NCBI GenBank assembly: GCA_902796005.1
Contig: CADBNF010000029.1
Location: 1 to 42,842, forward strand
DNA from: an uncultured Lachnospiraceae bacterium
GTDB taxonomy: Bacteria; Bacillota; Clostridia; Lachnospirales; Lachnospiraceae
DNA length: 42,842 nucleotides
Direction of reading: 5' to 3'
In this document: in pieces, positions 8,202 to 19,902 of the stretch
How positions within the stretch are numbered: the first letter of the stretch is position 1
How the letters are laid out: each line of letters opens with the position of its first letter
Position numbers and translations under genes: made by a program
The notes under the pieces: model-generated
What the model was told of the DNA's origin: nothing
What the model saw: the letters and a program-made list of their open reading frames with translations, nothing else
Database searches by the model: none

Positions 8202-9524
8202 TTATTCGGGGATTTCCCGGGCCAGGGAAGCGTTTTTATAAGCGAGGTCTGCCGTAACTTCTTTTTGGATACGGATTTCCTTCGGGAAATGCACCGCCGC
8301 GTCCTCTGAGGGCAGTTCGATCTCCAGAATGGCTTTATCCTTCCAGAAGGGATATACGTCGATTTCGAAATACTGGTTTTCCCAGGTCAGGCAGTAACGG
8401 GTCTTGCGGATGGGGTGCCGGCTCATGTCCGCATCCATCAGGCAGTCCAGGTATTCCCTTTCGCTCAGCCTTCTTTCCACTTCCACCCGTTTCAGGCCGT
8501 CCGCCCCCGCCGGCTTTTTCACCGTCTCGAAATACACATAGCTGCCGTCCGCGCCTCTCTGGCGCACCCGGCGTTCTCCGCCCTCCGGCGCGTTCAGGTA
8601 GGTCTGCACGATTTCCACCTTGCGGCAGGAAGGAAAATGCTCCAGCCAGTAAGTATCCGGATAGTCAATCAGGTATTTCCGTTCGATTTCGTAGGGCTCG
8701 GGCTCTCCGAGGAAACGGTCGATCTCCGCCAGCAGACGGCGGAGCTTGTCTTCAAAGTCCGTGGAATTGTCGATAACCCGCAGGTGGGGATGCCCGGTCC
8801 AGGCGGCAATCAGCCGGTCATCCAGGACAACGGCCTCCTCCGGCGTCTCCGATCTGGCGGCATTGTTGGACAGGGTGTAGGCCTCTTCCGCCCCCTTTGC
8901 CGCGGTAACCAGGTGAAAGACCGCGTCGTACCTGTCCCGCAGATCCACCTCGGAGCTCTCCATCTTCGTAAGCCAGGAGGCATAGTCCAGGGGTTCCAGG
9001 TAGGCCTTGTTGTCCATGATGCCCCGGTCGCAGACGATGAGGATTTTCTCCGCCTTCATGGTGCGGGCTGCCCGTTCAAAGGCCGCTTCCTTGGCCAGCT
9101 GCAGCTTCGCCAGCTCCACCTGGAAGTCCAGCACCGAGCCGCAGGTTGTCGGCGAGACGCCGCCGGTAATCAGCTCCGTGGCGGTCTCGGGGATAAAAAG
9201 CACCCGGTAGCCCCGGTTTTCAAAATGCTCGTGAATCCTGCCCATGGCCGTGGTCTTGCCCGCACAGGGGCCGCCGGTCAGTACGATTTTCGTGATTTCC
9301 ATGATTTCTGTCTCCTCCCGCCGGGTTAAAAGCTCTTCTACGGAAATATGATAGAGGGCGGCCAGCTTCCTGAGCATCTGGGTCCCGGGCTTTGCCCGGC
9401 CGTTTTCCCATTTGGAAACCGCCTTGTCGGTAATGCCGAGCTTTTCCGCCAGCTCCGCCTGGGTAAGCGCTGCTTTCCGCCGCAGATCATACAGGTAATT
9501 GCCGAAGGCATAATCGCTGCCCAT
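8202..9524 (-). CDS. XRE helix-turn-helix / AAA_28 NTPase / CYTH triphosphatase fusion
   Basis: This 440-residue protein has three recognisable modules. Residues ~8-66 are an XRE-type helix-turn-helix (LTQAELAEKLGITDKAVSKWE). Residues ~77-265 are an AAA_28-like P-loop NTPase with Walker A GGPCAGKTT at 84-92 and ILIVCDRG as a likely Walker B. Residues ~277-440 are a CYTH domain opening with the ExExK-type motif EIERK at 279-283, followed by alternating acidic and basic strands typical of inorganic or thiamine triphosphate-hydrolysing tunnel enzymes. The AAA_28-CYTH pair is known as a unit; the N-terminal DNA-binding domain suggests a nucleotide- or triphosphate-responsive regulator. The ATG at 9524 has AAAGGAG 9 bases upstream and its own strong promoter. 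The substrate cannot be told from sequence. It ends just before the purC promoter but is not part of that operon. Confidence 0.85.
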   Translation of the reverse strand: MGSDYAFGNYLYDLRRKAALTQAELAEKLGITDKAVSKWENGRAKPGTQMLRKLAALYHISVEELLTRREETEIMEITKIVLTGGPCAGKTTAMGRIHEHFENRGYRVLFIPETATELITGGVSPTTCGSVLDFQVELAKLQLAKEAAFERAARTMKAEKILIVCDRGIMDNKAYLEPLDYASWLTKMESSEVDLRDRYDAVFHLVTAAKGAEEAYTLSNNAARSETPEEAVVLDDRLIAAWTGHPHLRVIDNSTDFEDKLRRLLAEIDRFLGEPEPYEIERKYLIDYPDTYWLEHFPSCRKVEIVQTYLNAPEGGERRVRQRGADGSYVYFETVKKPAGADGLKRVEVERRLSEREYLDCLMDADMSRHPIRKTRYCLTWENQYFEIDVYPFWKDKAILEIELPSEDAAVHFPKEIRIQKEVTADLAYKNASLAREIPE

Positions 9525-9583
9525 TTACGTTTCTCCTTTGTTTCGTAAGCGCCGGCCCGAAGGCCTTCCTTTGCTGTACTTTT

Positions 9584-9612
9584 ATTATATCCGCAGTCTT
9601 TTCCGGGATCAA
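9584..9612 (-). promoter_or_regulatory. Promoter of the XRE/AAA/CYTH gene
   Basis: TTGATC (9607-9612), a 17-base spacer and a perfect TATAAT (9584-9589) face the gene starting at 9524. The -35 box abuts the palindromic repeat at 9613-9656. Confidence 0.75.
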
Positions 9613-9656
9613 TACCGCCGGAGGTGAATCCCGGTAGAGATCCGCCCCCGGCGGTA
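9613..9656. repeat. REP-like palindrome, copy 1
   Basis: An imperfect 18-base inverted repeat with an 8-base loop. Its core (GCCGGAGGTGAATCCCG, then AGAT-CGCC after a short loop) recurs at 27561-27596 in an unrelated intergenic region. Neither copy has a T-run on either strand, so it does not look like a plain terminator, although this copy lies just after the P-type ATPase gene. I interpret it as a short dispersed palindromic element. Confidence 0.5.
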
Positions 9657-9697
9657 AAATAAGGCAGGTCTGTGCGGACAGACTGCCCGGAAATGAT

Positions 9698-11785
9698 TTA
9701 CTTTTCTTCCTTGAGAAGGCCCGTAAGGCAGTCCATGCTCAGCAGAATGGTTGAAGTGTTGTGCAGCAGCGCGCTTACCGCCGGCGGCAGGATACCGAAT
9801 GCTCCCAGCAGGATGAGTGCGCCGTTGAAGCCCATAACGAAGCGGTAATTGCGGTTGATCCGCTTCATCAGCGCATCGCTTAAACGCTTCAGCCAGACAA
9901 GCTCATACAGGTTTTCCGCGGCGATGGTGATATCCGCCACCTCTCTGGCAATGACGGCGCCGGTTCCCACGGCGACGCCCACGTCCGCCAGGGACAGGGC
10001 CGGCGTATCATTGATTCCGTCACCAATCATGATAACGGTTCTTCCGGCCTCATGCTCGGAACGGATATAGGCCGCCTTGTCCTCCGGCAGGATTTCCGCC
10101 CGGTATTCGTCCACACCGATTTCGGAGGCCGTACGTTCGGCAATTTTCCGGCTGTCCCCCGTCAGCATGACGGTTTTCCCGATACCTTCCCTTCGCAGAG
10201 CCTCCACTGCTCCTGCAGCCTCGGGCCGTACCGGATCGGAGATGCCGATGGCGGCGGACAAAACGCCTCCTATCCCCAGATACAGCCAGGACAGGGACTG
10301 GGACAGTGTCTCAAACCGTTCCCTGTCTCCGGGAAGGATTTCGACCTTTTCATCCTCGAAAACAAAATGCGCGCTGCCGATAACCGCGCGTTTTTCTCCT
10401 ATCTTCGTGGCAATACCGTGGGCAACCACATATTCCACTTCGCTGTGCATCTCCTGATGGGCAAGGCCTTTTGCCTTTGCCGCCTGTATGACGGCATTTG
10501 CCACCGAATGGGGGAAATGCTCTTCGAGGCAGGCAGCCGTGCGGAGCATTTCTTCCTCTTTTTCTCCGTTGAAGGGCACAACCTCCGTAACCGTCGGACA
10601 GGCTTTGGTCAGGGTGCCGGTTTTGTCGAAAATCACTGTATCCGCCCCGCTGACCAGTTCCATGTACCTGCCGCCCTTTACGGTTATATTATGGCGGCCA
10701 GCCTCCCGCATGGCGGAAAGCACGCTCAAGGGCATGGACAGCTTCAGGGCACAGGAGAAATCCACCATCAGTACGGAGATGGCTCTGGCCACATTGCGGG
10801 TGAGAAGCCAGGTAAGAAGGCTTCCGCCCAGGCACCAGGGAACCAGTCTGTCCGCCAGCCTGCCCGCTTTGGATTCCACTCCGGACTTCAGCCGTTCGGA
10901 ATCCTCAATCATACGGACAATTCTGTCATACCGGTTTTCCCCGGCTGCACGGGTCACCCGGATCACGCAGTTTCCCTCTTCCACCACCGAGCCGGCATAG
11001 ACCGCCGCGCCGGGCCGTTTGGCCACCGGCACGCTTTCGCCGGTGAGGGATGCCTGGTTCAGCATGACGTCTCCCTGCTCCAGGATACCGTCCAGCGGCA
11101 GTACATGCCCTGTGTGAACCAGAATCCGGTCCCCGGGAACGACGCCGGACAGGGGAACGGCACAGGGTGTCCCCTCTTCGTCAAGGCGCCACACCTTATC
11201 CACCTGCAGGGACATGCTCCTGGCCAGGTCCTCCACGGATTTCTTATGGGTCCACTCCTCCAGAAGCTCTCCCAGCTTCAGCAGGAAATTCACCGATCCC
11301 GCCGTGGAAAAGTCCCGGGTGACCAGGGCTGCGGTGATGGCGATACCGTCCAGCACGTCCACCGTCAGATGACCGGTGGCGGCCGTCTTCACTGCCCGGA
11401 AAATCCGGGGAAGGGTTTCTCCCACCGTGAGGGCAATACGCAGCGGCGCAGGCAGGAAAAGCCGCCTTAAGAAATGCCGCATCACATGAAACACCAGTTT
11501 TTCCTTGTACTGCCGGTTCATCAGACGGCTGCTGTGGACCGTAAGGTCCACTTCTTTGGCCGCTTGCGCATAGGAGAAGCCCGAAAGCGCTTTCACCAGG
11601 CCGGCGCGCTCTGTATGATACAGGATAATGATCCCGCAGGTACGCTCATGCACCGTCACCTGGTCCACGCCTTCGCAGTTTTTAAGCCAGGCCTCCAGAA
11701 TATCCGCCTCCCGTATGCTCATGGAAGGGACCTCTGCCCGCAGACGGATCCTGCCCGGCGTCTCATGCATGATACGAAATCTCAT
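9698..11785 (-). CDS. P1B-type heavy-metal ATPase, ferrosome FezB-like
   Basis: The 695-residue membrane ATPase shows all P-type landmarks: actuator loop SLTGES (246-251), phosphorylation site DKTGTLT (Asp387), an HFPHS motif in the nucleotide domain, MLTGD and GDGINDTPAL. The N terminus (1-~100) is a ferredoxin-fold HMA-like domain without the CXXC metal site. In the metal-binding transmembrane helix the usual CPC/SPC is replaced by SCALKLSMPL (344-352), so it is not an ordinary copper or zinc exporter. It overlaps the upstream 91-residue gene by 4 bp (ATGA). A P1B ATPase without CXXC paired with a small DUF6110-like membrane protein is the arrangement I associate with the iron-storing ferrosome (fez) loci of anaerobes; that assignment is inference. 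A manganese or other divalent exporter is the alternative. Confidence 0.8.
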   Translation of the reverse strand: MRFRIMHETPGRIRLRAEVPSMSIREADILEAWLKNCEGVDQVTVHERTCGIIILYHTERAGLVKALSGFSYAQAAKEVDLTVHSSRLMNRQYKEKLVFHVMRHFLRRLFLPAPLRIALTVGETLPRIFRAVKTAATGHLTVDVLDGIAITAALVTRDFSTAGSVNFLLKLGELLEEWTHKKSVEDLARSMSLQVDKVWRLDEEGTPCAVPLSGVVPGDRILVHTGHVLPLDGILEQGDVMLNQASLTGESVPVAKRPGAAVYAGSVVEEGNCVIRVTRAAGENRYDRIVRMIEDSERLKSGVESKAGRLADRLVPWCLGGSLLTWLLTRNVARAISVLMVDFSCALKLSMPLSVLSAMREAGRHNITVKGGRYMELVSGADTVIFDKTGTLTKACPTVTEVVPFNGEKEEEMLRTAACLEEHFPHSVANAVIQAAKAKGLAHQEMHSEVEYVVAHGIATKIGEKRAVIGSAHFVFEDEKVEILPGDRERFETLSQSLSWLYLGIGGVLSAAIGISDPVRPEAAGAVEALRREGIGKTVMLTGDSRKIAERTASEIGVDEYRAEILPEDKAAYIRSEHEAGRTVIMIGDGINDTPALSLADVGVAVGTGAVIAREVADITIAAENLYELVWLKRLSDALMKRINRNYRFVMGFNGALILLGAFGILPPAVSALLHNTSTILLSMDCLTGLLKEEK

Positions 11786-12057
11786 GCCGGTTCGCCTTCT
11801 CCGATAACCGCGGCCTCAGCCTCAGCCGCTTCCGCCTTTGCCCTTTCCTCATTCAGCTTCTTCGCTTCCGCCAGAATGTCTGAGCAGCTTTCCTGGAACA
11901 GCTCAACCTGCTTCATCACCTCATCCTGGCAGCGAAGCGCCGCCGCCGTAACATGCACATACGCCTTTTTTGCATCCTTACTGGACAGAATTTTAAATCC
12001 AGCCGAGCCGAAAAGTACGCCTCCCACAAACAGAGCCAGCTTTGATCCAATTGTCAT
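11782..12057 (-). CDS. Small membrane-anchored protein, DUF6110-like
   Basis: The 91-residue product has one N-terminal hydrophobic helix rich in glycine (LALFVGGVLFGSAGF, residues ~7-21), then an amphipathic, charged helical region and an alanine/glutamate-rich tail. It resembles the DUF6110 proteins found next to P1B ATPases in Clostridia. Its start has AGGAGG 7 bases upstream, and its stop overlaps the ATPase start (ATGA), so the two are co-translated. In ferrosome loci a small membrane protein accompanies the ATPase and is needed for the organelle. That role here is an inference from context; the sequence itself has no catalytic motif. Confidence 0.7.
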   Translation of the reverse strand: MTIGSKLALFVGGVLFGSAGFKILSSKDAKKAYVHVTAAALRCQDEVMKQVELFQESCSDILAEAKKLNEERAKAEAAEAEAAVIGEGEPA

Positions 12058-12123
12058 TTTTCTACCTCCTGTACTGCTATTCTCTGCTTTTTCCTATAAA
12101 CGTAAACGACCAGGACCCCTGAT

Positions 12124-12166
12124 ATAAAAATACCGTGAAGTTAGTGATCGCTAACTACACGGTATT
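12124..12166 (-). promoter_or_regulatory. 38-bp palindrome: operator and probable terminator
   Basis: Bases 12129-12166 are a near-perfect palindrome: 9-bp outer arms (AATACCGTG/CACGGTATT), an A/A mismatch, 6-bp inner arms (AGTTAG/CTAACT) and a 6-base centre. It begins in the -10 box and covers the predicted start site of the small protein/ATPase operon, as a repressor operator would. The inner GTTAG-N6-CTAAC resembles DtxR-family metal-repressor sites. On the minus strand it is also followed by five T, so RNA reading through from the chromate transporter would terminate here. Confidence 0.6.
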
Positions 12167-12191
12167 ATACGTATTTTCCAAAAAAATTCAA
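12164..12191 (-). promoter_or_regulatory. Promoter of the DUF6110/P-type ATPase operon
   Basis: TTGAAT (12186-12191), a 16-base spacer and TATAAT (12164-12169) face the gene at 12057. The -10 overlaps the palindrome, fitting metal-responsive repression. Confidence 0.75.
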
Positions 12192-12200
12192 GTACTTTTC

Positions 12201-12764
12201 CTATAACTGAAAAATGATTCCCACCGCTGCGGATATGATGATGAAAATGATGGGGCTCCACTTCAGCTTCCGGGTTCCGATAAACAGCAGGACCCCTAAA
12301 ATGATATTTTTCCACAGAAACAGGGCGGAAAAAGAGCCTGTAGCGGCAAAGGCGGGCAGGTCCACCAGGGCCACTTTGGCCACATTTACGCCGGCCACGG
12401 TAATCATGGCAATGGAGGCGGGCCGAAGGCCGTAGAAGGCGCCTTCCACCAGCCGGTTTTTGCGGAATTTTTCCAGAAATTTCGCAATGATCAGGATAAT
12501 GATCACGGAAGGGGCAGCCAGGCCGATGGTGGCCATGATGCCGCCGGCCACGCCTGCGGTTTTGAAGCCCGCATAGGTAGCCATATTGATGCCAATGGCG
12601 CCGGGCGTGGATTCGGACACGGCAATCATGTCCGCGATATCCGCATGGGAAAACCAGCCCGTCAGATCGGACATTTCATAAAGGAAGGGAAGGGTGGCCA
12701 GGCCGCCGCCCACGGAGAACAGGCCGGTCTTGAAAAACTGGAGAATCAGCTGAAGGAAGATCAT
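12201..12764 (-). CDS. Chromate transporter half-protein (ChrA C-like)
   Basis: This 187-residue hydrophobic protein belongs to the short-chain CHR family, in which two single-domain proteins together replace one long ChrA. Family marks are FFKTGLFSVGGGLATLPFL near the N terminus and SESTPGAIGINMATY in the next loop, followed by several transmembrane helices. It overlaps its partner by 4 bp, the typical tandem arrangement. Such proteins export chromate in some bacteria, but many clostridial pairs have no tested substrate. Confidence 0.9.
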   Translation of the reverse strand: MIFLQLILQFFKTGLFSVGGGLATLPFLYEMSDLTGWFSHADIADMIAVSESTPGAIGINMATYAGFKTAGVAGGIMATIGLAAPSVIIILIIAKFLEKFRKNRLVEGAFYGLRPASIAMITVAGVNVAKVALVDLPAFAATGSFSALFLWKNIILGVLLFIGTRKLKWSPIIFIIISAAVGIIFQL

Positions 12765-13369
12765 TTCGTCTCCTCCTTCCCGGCATCCGCAGTCTCCGCT
12801 CCGGCCTTTGCCGCATTTTTCTTATTTTTAACCGTCGCCATGATGATGCCCGCTGCCCCTGCGCACAGGACCAGGATCACCGCCGGAATCTTCGCAGGCA
12901 GGAACCCGCCGAAGGCATGGAGGGCGAAAATAACCAGGTACAAAGCCAGGGTAAAGCCGTCCACCACCGAGGATTTCCAGAGGCGGAGCACCGCCTGCAC
13001 GATGAGCACGCAGACACAGACCCGGATGCCCGCAAAGGCATGCTGCACCACCGGGTAGTTGGCAAAATTGGTTAAAAAGGCCGCAATGATGAGAATAATG
13101 ATAATCGGACAGGTCAAAAAGCCGGCGCCGGCAGCCAGTGCTCCGGCCACACCGGCCTTCTTCTGTCCGATAAAGGTGGATACGTTTAAGGCGATCACCC
13201 CAGGCGTACACTGGCCGATGGAAAAATAATCCCGCAGGTCTTCCATGGTGGTCCAGTGTCTCTTGTCCACCAGCTCCCGCTCCAGAAGCGGAAGCATGGC
13301 GTAGCCGCCGCCGAAGTTGACAACGCCCAGTTTCAGAAAGGTGAGATACATCTCCCCTATGGTATGCAT
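12761..13369 (-). CDS. Chromate transporter half-protein (ChrA N-like)
   Basis: The 202-residue protein is the first of a short-chain CHR pair. It carries FLKLGVVNFGGGYAMLPLLE and GQCTPGVIALNVSTFIG, the same two signatures as its partner, then about five hydrophobic helices and a charged alanine/lysine-rich tail. The ATG at 13369 has GGAGG 6 bases upstream, and the gene has its own promoter reaching into the end of pyrG. Confidence 0.9.
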   Translation of the reverse strand: MHTIGEMYLTFLKLGVVNFGGGYAMLPLLERELVDKRHWTTMEDLRDYFSIGQCTPGVIALNVSTFIGQKKAGVAGALAAGAGFLTCPIIIILIIAAFLTNFANYPVVQHAFAGIRVCVCVLIVQAVLRLWKSSVVDGFTLALYLVIFALHAFGGFLPAKIPAVILVLCAGAAGIIMATVKNKKNAAKAGAETADAGKEETK

Positions 13370-13404
13370 ATCGGTCCTCCGTTTGTGAATCCTAAGGTCA
13401 GATA

Positions 13405-16501
<3,097 letters not shown>

Positions 16502-16515
16502 CTTTCGTCTCCTCC

Positions 16516-17793
16516 TTATTTCCTGATGATGATGCTGTCCCGCTCGGGGCCTACGGACACATAGGTAATCCGGCAGCCTGCCGCCTGCTCAATATAGTCC
16601 ACATAGGCCCTTGCCTCTGCCGGCAGCTCCTCCCAGGTACGGCAGCCGGAAATATCCCGGTGCCAGCCGTCGAAATACTCAATCACCGGCTTTGCCTTAG
16701 CGAGCAGTACCGGGAAGGGGAAGCGGTCGCAGGGCTTTCCGTCAATTTCGTACCGGATGCAGACCGGGATTTTCTCCATATAGCTTAAAACGTCCAGCTT
16801 GGTCAGGGCGATTTCCGTGGCGCCCTGCACCTCCACGCCGTAACGGGTGGCCACTGCGTCGAAGGGGCCAACCCTTCTGGGTCTTCCGGTTTTCGCGCCG
16901 TATTCGCCGCCGGCTTCCCGTAAGGCCTCCGCCTCCTTTCCCTCCATCTCACAGACGAAGGGGCCTTCGCCCACGCAGGTGGAATAGGCCTTGACCACGC
17001 CCACCACGGAATCGATCTTCGCCGAGGGCAGGCCGGAGCCGATGGGGGCATAGGCAGCCAGGGTATTGGAGGAGGTGGTGTAGGGATAGATACCGTAATC
17101 AAGATCCCGCAAAGACCCCAGCTGGGCCTCGAAAAGAATGCTCTTTCCCGTCTCGGCTGCCTCCTTCAGGAAAAGGGTGGTGTCGCAGACGTAGGGTTTA
17201 ATCTTCTCGCAGGCCTCCGAAAGCCAGGCCTCTAGCATATCCATGGTGACGGGCTCGGCGCCGTACACCTTCGAAAGGGTCAGGTTTTTCCATTCACAGA
17301 TATCCGCCAGGTGCTGCCTTAATTCCTCCGGGTAGAAAAGCTCTCCGGCCAGGATGGTCTTCTTCTGGTATTTGTCGGAATAGAAAGGCGCGATGCCCTG
17401 CTTTGTGGAGCCGTATTTCTTATCTGCCAGTCTGGCCTCCTCCAGGCCGTCCAGCTGCCGGTGCCAGGGCAGGAGCAGGCTTGCCCGCTCGCTGATCTTT
17501 AAATTGCGCGGGGTTACCGCCACGCCCTTGTCCGTTACGGTCTGAATCTCCGTCCAGAGATTTTCCGGATCCAGGGCCACGCCGTTGCCCAGGATATTGA
17601 CCACGCTGTCCCGGAAGATGCCCGAGGGCAGCAGGTGCAGCGCAAATTTTCCTTTTTCATTTACAACGGTGTGTCCGGCGTTGCCGCCGCCCTGAAAACG
17701 CACCACGATATCATAATCCTGTGTCAGGAGATCGACCATTCTGCCTTTTCCTTCGTCTCCCCAGTTGATGCCTACGATTGCACAGTTTGCCAT
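16516..17793 (-). CDS. purA: Adenylosuccinate synthase
   Basis: PurA joins IMP and aspartate using GTP. The 425-residue protein opens with the GTP-binding loop INWGDEGKGR and has the GGGNAGHTVV, KQGIAPFYSDKY and PRRVGPFDAV blocks of the family, slightly diverged from the common form. The ATG at 17793 is preceded by GAGAGGAAG about 12 bases upstream. Upstream lie a consensus promoter and a strong leader terminator (17825-17877), so expression of purA, purB and pyrG is probably set by attenuation. Confidence 0.96.
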   Translation of the reverse strand: MANCAIVGINWGDEGKGRMVDLLTQDYDIVVRFQGGGNAGHTVVNEKGKFALHLLPSGIFRDSVVNILGNGVALDPENLWTEIQTVTDKGVAVTPRNLKISERASLLLPWHRQLDGLEEARLADKKYGSTKQGIAPFYSDKYQKKTILAGELFYPEELRQHLADICEWKNLTLSKVYGAEPVTMDMLEAWLSEACEKIKPYVCDTTLFLKEAAETGKSILFEAQLGSLRDLDYGIYPYTTSSNTLAAYAPIGSGLPSAKIDSVVGVVKAYSTCVGEGPFVCEMEGKEAEALREAGGEYGAKTGRPRRVGPFDAVATRYGVEVQGATEIALTKLDVLSYMEKIPVCIRYEIDGKPCDRFPFPVLLAKAKPVIEYFDGWHRDISGCRTWEELPAEARAYVDYIEQAAGCRITYVSVGPERDSIIIRK

Positions 17794-17824
17794 AATTGTT
17801 CTACTTCCTCTCGTTTATTCTCCC

Positions 17825-17877
17825 AAAAAAAGGGCAAAGATGGTCTTCATACATCCTGTATGAACAACACCCCTGCC
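17825..17877 (-). terminator. purA leader attenuator
   Basis: On the minus strand a 45-base hairpin (17833-17877; about 18 pairs with two mismatches and a 5-base AGGAT loop) is followed by seven T (17825-17831). It starts about 10 bases after the predicted transcription start. The 5' arm contains GGC-AGGGGU-GUU, a weak version of the A1/G4 hexaloop seen before purC and gdhA. The apex ACAGGATGT is almost identical to the apex ACAGGTTGT of the gdhA leader hairpin. Confidence 0.7.
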
Positions 17878-17894
17878 TCCTTTCACCACAAGTT

Positions 17895-17923
17895 TTTATA
17901 CTCTTGCGGCTGGTATTTGTCAA
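17895..17923 (-). promoter_or_regulatory. purA operon promoter
   Basis: Consensus TTGACA (17918-17923), a 17-base spacer and TATAAA (17895-17900). The start site is predicted near 17888, just before the attenuator. Confidence 0.85.
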
Positions 17924-17940
17924 GAAAAAGCGTTCGGACT

Positions 17941-18126
17941 TCAATCCCACACGGCCGTGCTGGGATTGGTTTTTTCCACGGCTTCGTCTTCCGGCGCCAG
18001 AAACGCCTTATACTCTTTCAGCTCCAGCTCCGTTTCTTCATTGATGAAGGTAAACGCTTCCTTCTGGTGTTCGAACAAAATCTGGCTGCAGACTTCCTGC
18101 TCGGTCATGGTCGGATTGTTTCTCAT
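17941..18126 (-). CDS. Small acidic hypothetical protein between gdhA and purA
   Basis: A 61-residue protein (MRNNPTMTEQEVC to the terminal STAVWD) of unknown function. It is acidic, with no transmembrane segment or signal, and probably mostly helical. The frame can start at a GTG at 18147, but the ATG at 18126 is placed 9 bases after AAGGAG and is preferred; a second ATG seven codons on is also possible. It is preceded by a hairpin element like the purC and gdhA leaders (18199-18258), which makes it a candidate member of the same regulon. Its stop lies just upstream of the purA promoter. I do not recognise a family. Confidence 0.6.
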   Translation of the reverse strand: MRNNPTMTEQEVCSQILFEHQKEAFTFINEETELELKEYKAFLAPEDEAVEKTNPSTAVWD

Positions 18127-18198
18127 GCTTCTTCTCCTTATCCGCACTCCCTTACGTGCATATTCCAGTCTCTGACATAGGTTCCTTTGTGTCCTTCC

Positions 18199-18258
18199 AA
18201 AAAGCAGAAGACGCCTTTTAAAGCTGCTCTGAGCCTTAAAAGACGTCCTTGCCTTTTG
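18199..18258 (-). terminator. Terminator/attenuator after gdhA, with ANTAR-type hairpin
   Basis: A long imperfect hairpin on the minus strand (arms of about 25 bases, hexaloop CAGAGC, then five T at 18199-18203) follows gdhA and precedes the 61-residue gene. Its 5' arm contains AAGGC-AAGGAC-GUCUU (18240-18255), the same alternative 5-bp hairpin with A1/G4 hexaloop as the purC and gdhA leaders. A weak promoter (TTGATG, 18 bases, AATAAT at 18262-18267) stands at about the right distance, so it may be a leader as well as the gdhA terminator. Confidence 0.6.
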
Positions 18259-18301
18259 TGAATTATTGGTTTATCGCCGTTCCGGCATCAAAAACCCGTG
18301 T

Positions 18302-19648
<1,347 letters not shown>

Positions 19649-19669
19649 TTAAACCAAATAATTCACAAT

Positions 19670-19728
19670 AAAAAAAGCGCCTTCGTCCGGCACACAACCT
19701 GTGTGCGGAACAAAGACGCCATTGCCTT
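19670..19728 (-). terminator. gdhA leader attenuator with overlapping ANTAR-type hairpin
   Basis: On the minus strand a 19-base-arm hairpin (19677-19719, one C/C mismatch, loop AGGUU) is followed by seven T (19670-19676). Overlapping its 5' arm is AAGGC-AAUGGC-GUCUU (19713-19728), a 5-bp hairpin with a hexaloop carrying A1 and G4. It begins about 10 bases after the -10 box, the same distance as at purC. Formation of the small hairpin would remove bases needed by the terminator. Confidence 0.75.
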
Positions 19729-19738
19729 GTATGGGCAT

Positions 19739-19767
19739 ACCATACACCCCTGTCTCTCATTTGTCAA
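19739..19767 (-). promoter_or_regulatory. gdhA promoter
   Basis: TTGACA (19762-19767), a 17-base spacer and TATGGT (19739-19744), facing gdhA. Confidence 0.8.
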
Positions 19768-19827
19768 CCCCGTTTTGCAACATTGTTTTTGCAACTTTCA
19801 TTTTTTGCCGTTTTTTTCACCGTTTCC

Positions 19828-19856
19828 TTGACATTCTGACATTTTTTCTGTATATA
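19828..19856 (+). promoter_or_regulatory. glnA promoter
   Basis: TTGACA (19828-19833), a 17-base spacer and TATATA (19851-19856). The leader to the ATG at 19903 is only about 40 bases and holds no hairpin or U-run, unlike purC, purA and gdhA. Confidence 0.85.
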
Positions 19857-19902
19857 AAAGTCATAATCATATCAACCACCCTTCAAAAGAGAGGAGCAAA
19901 AT

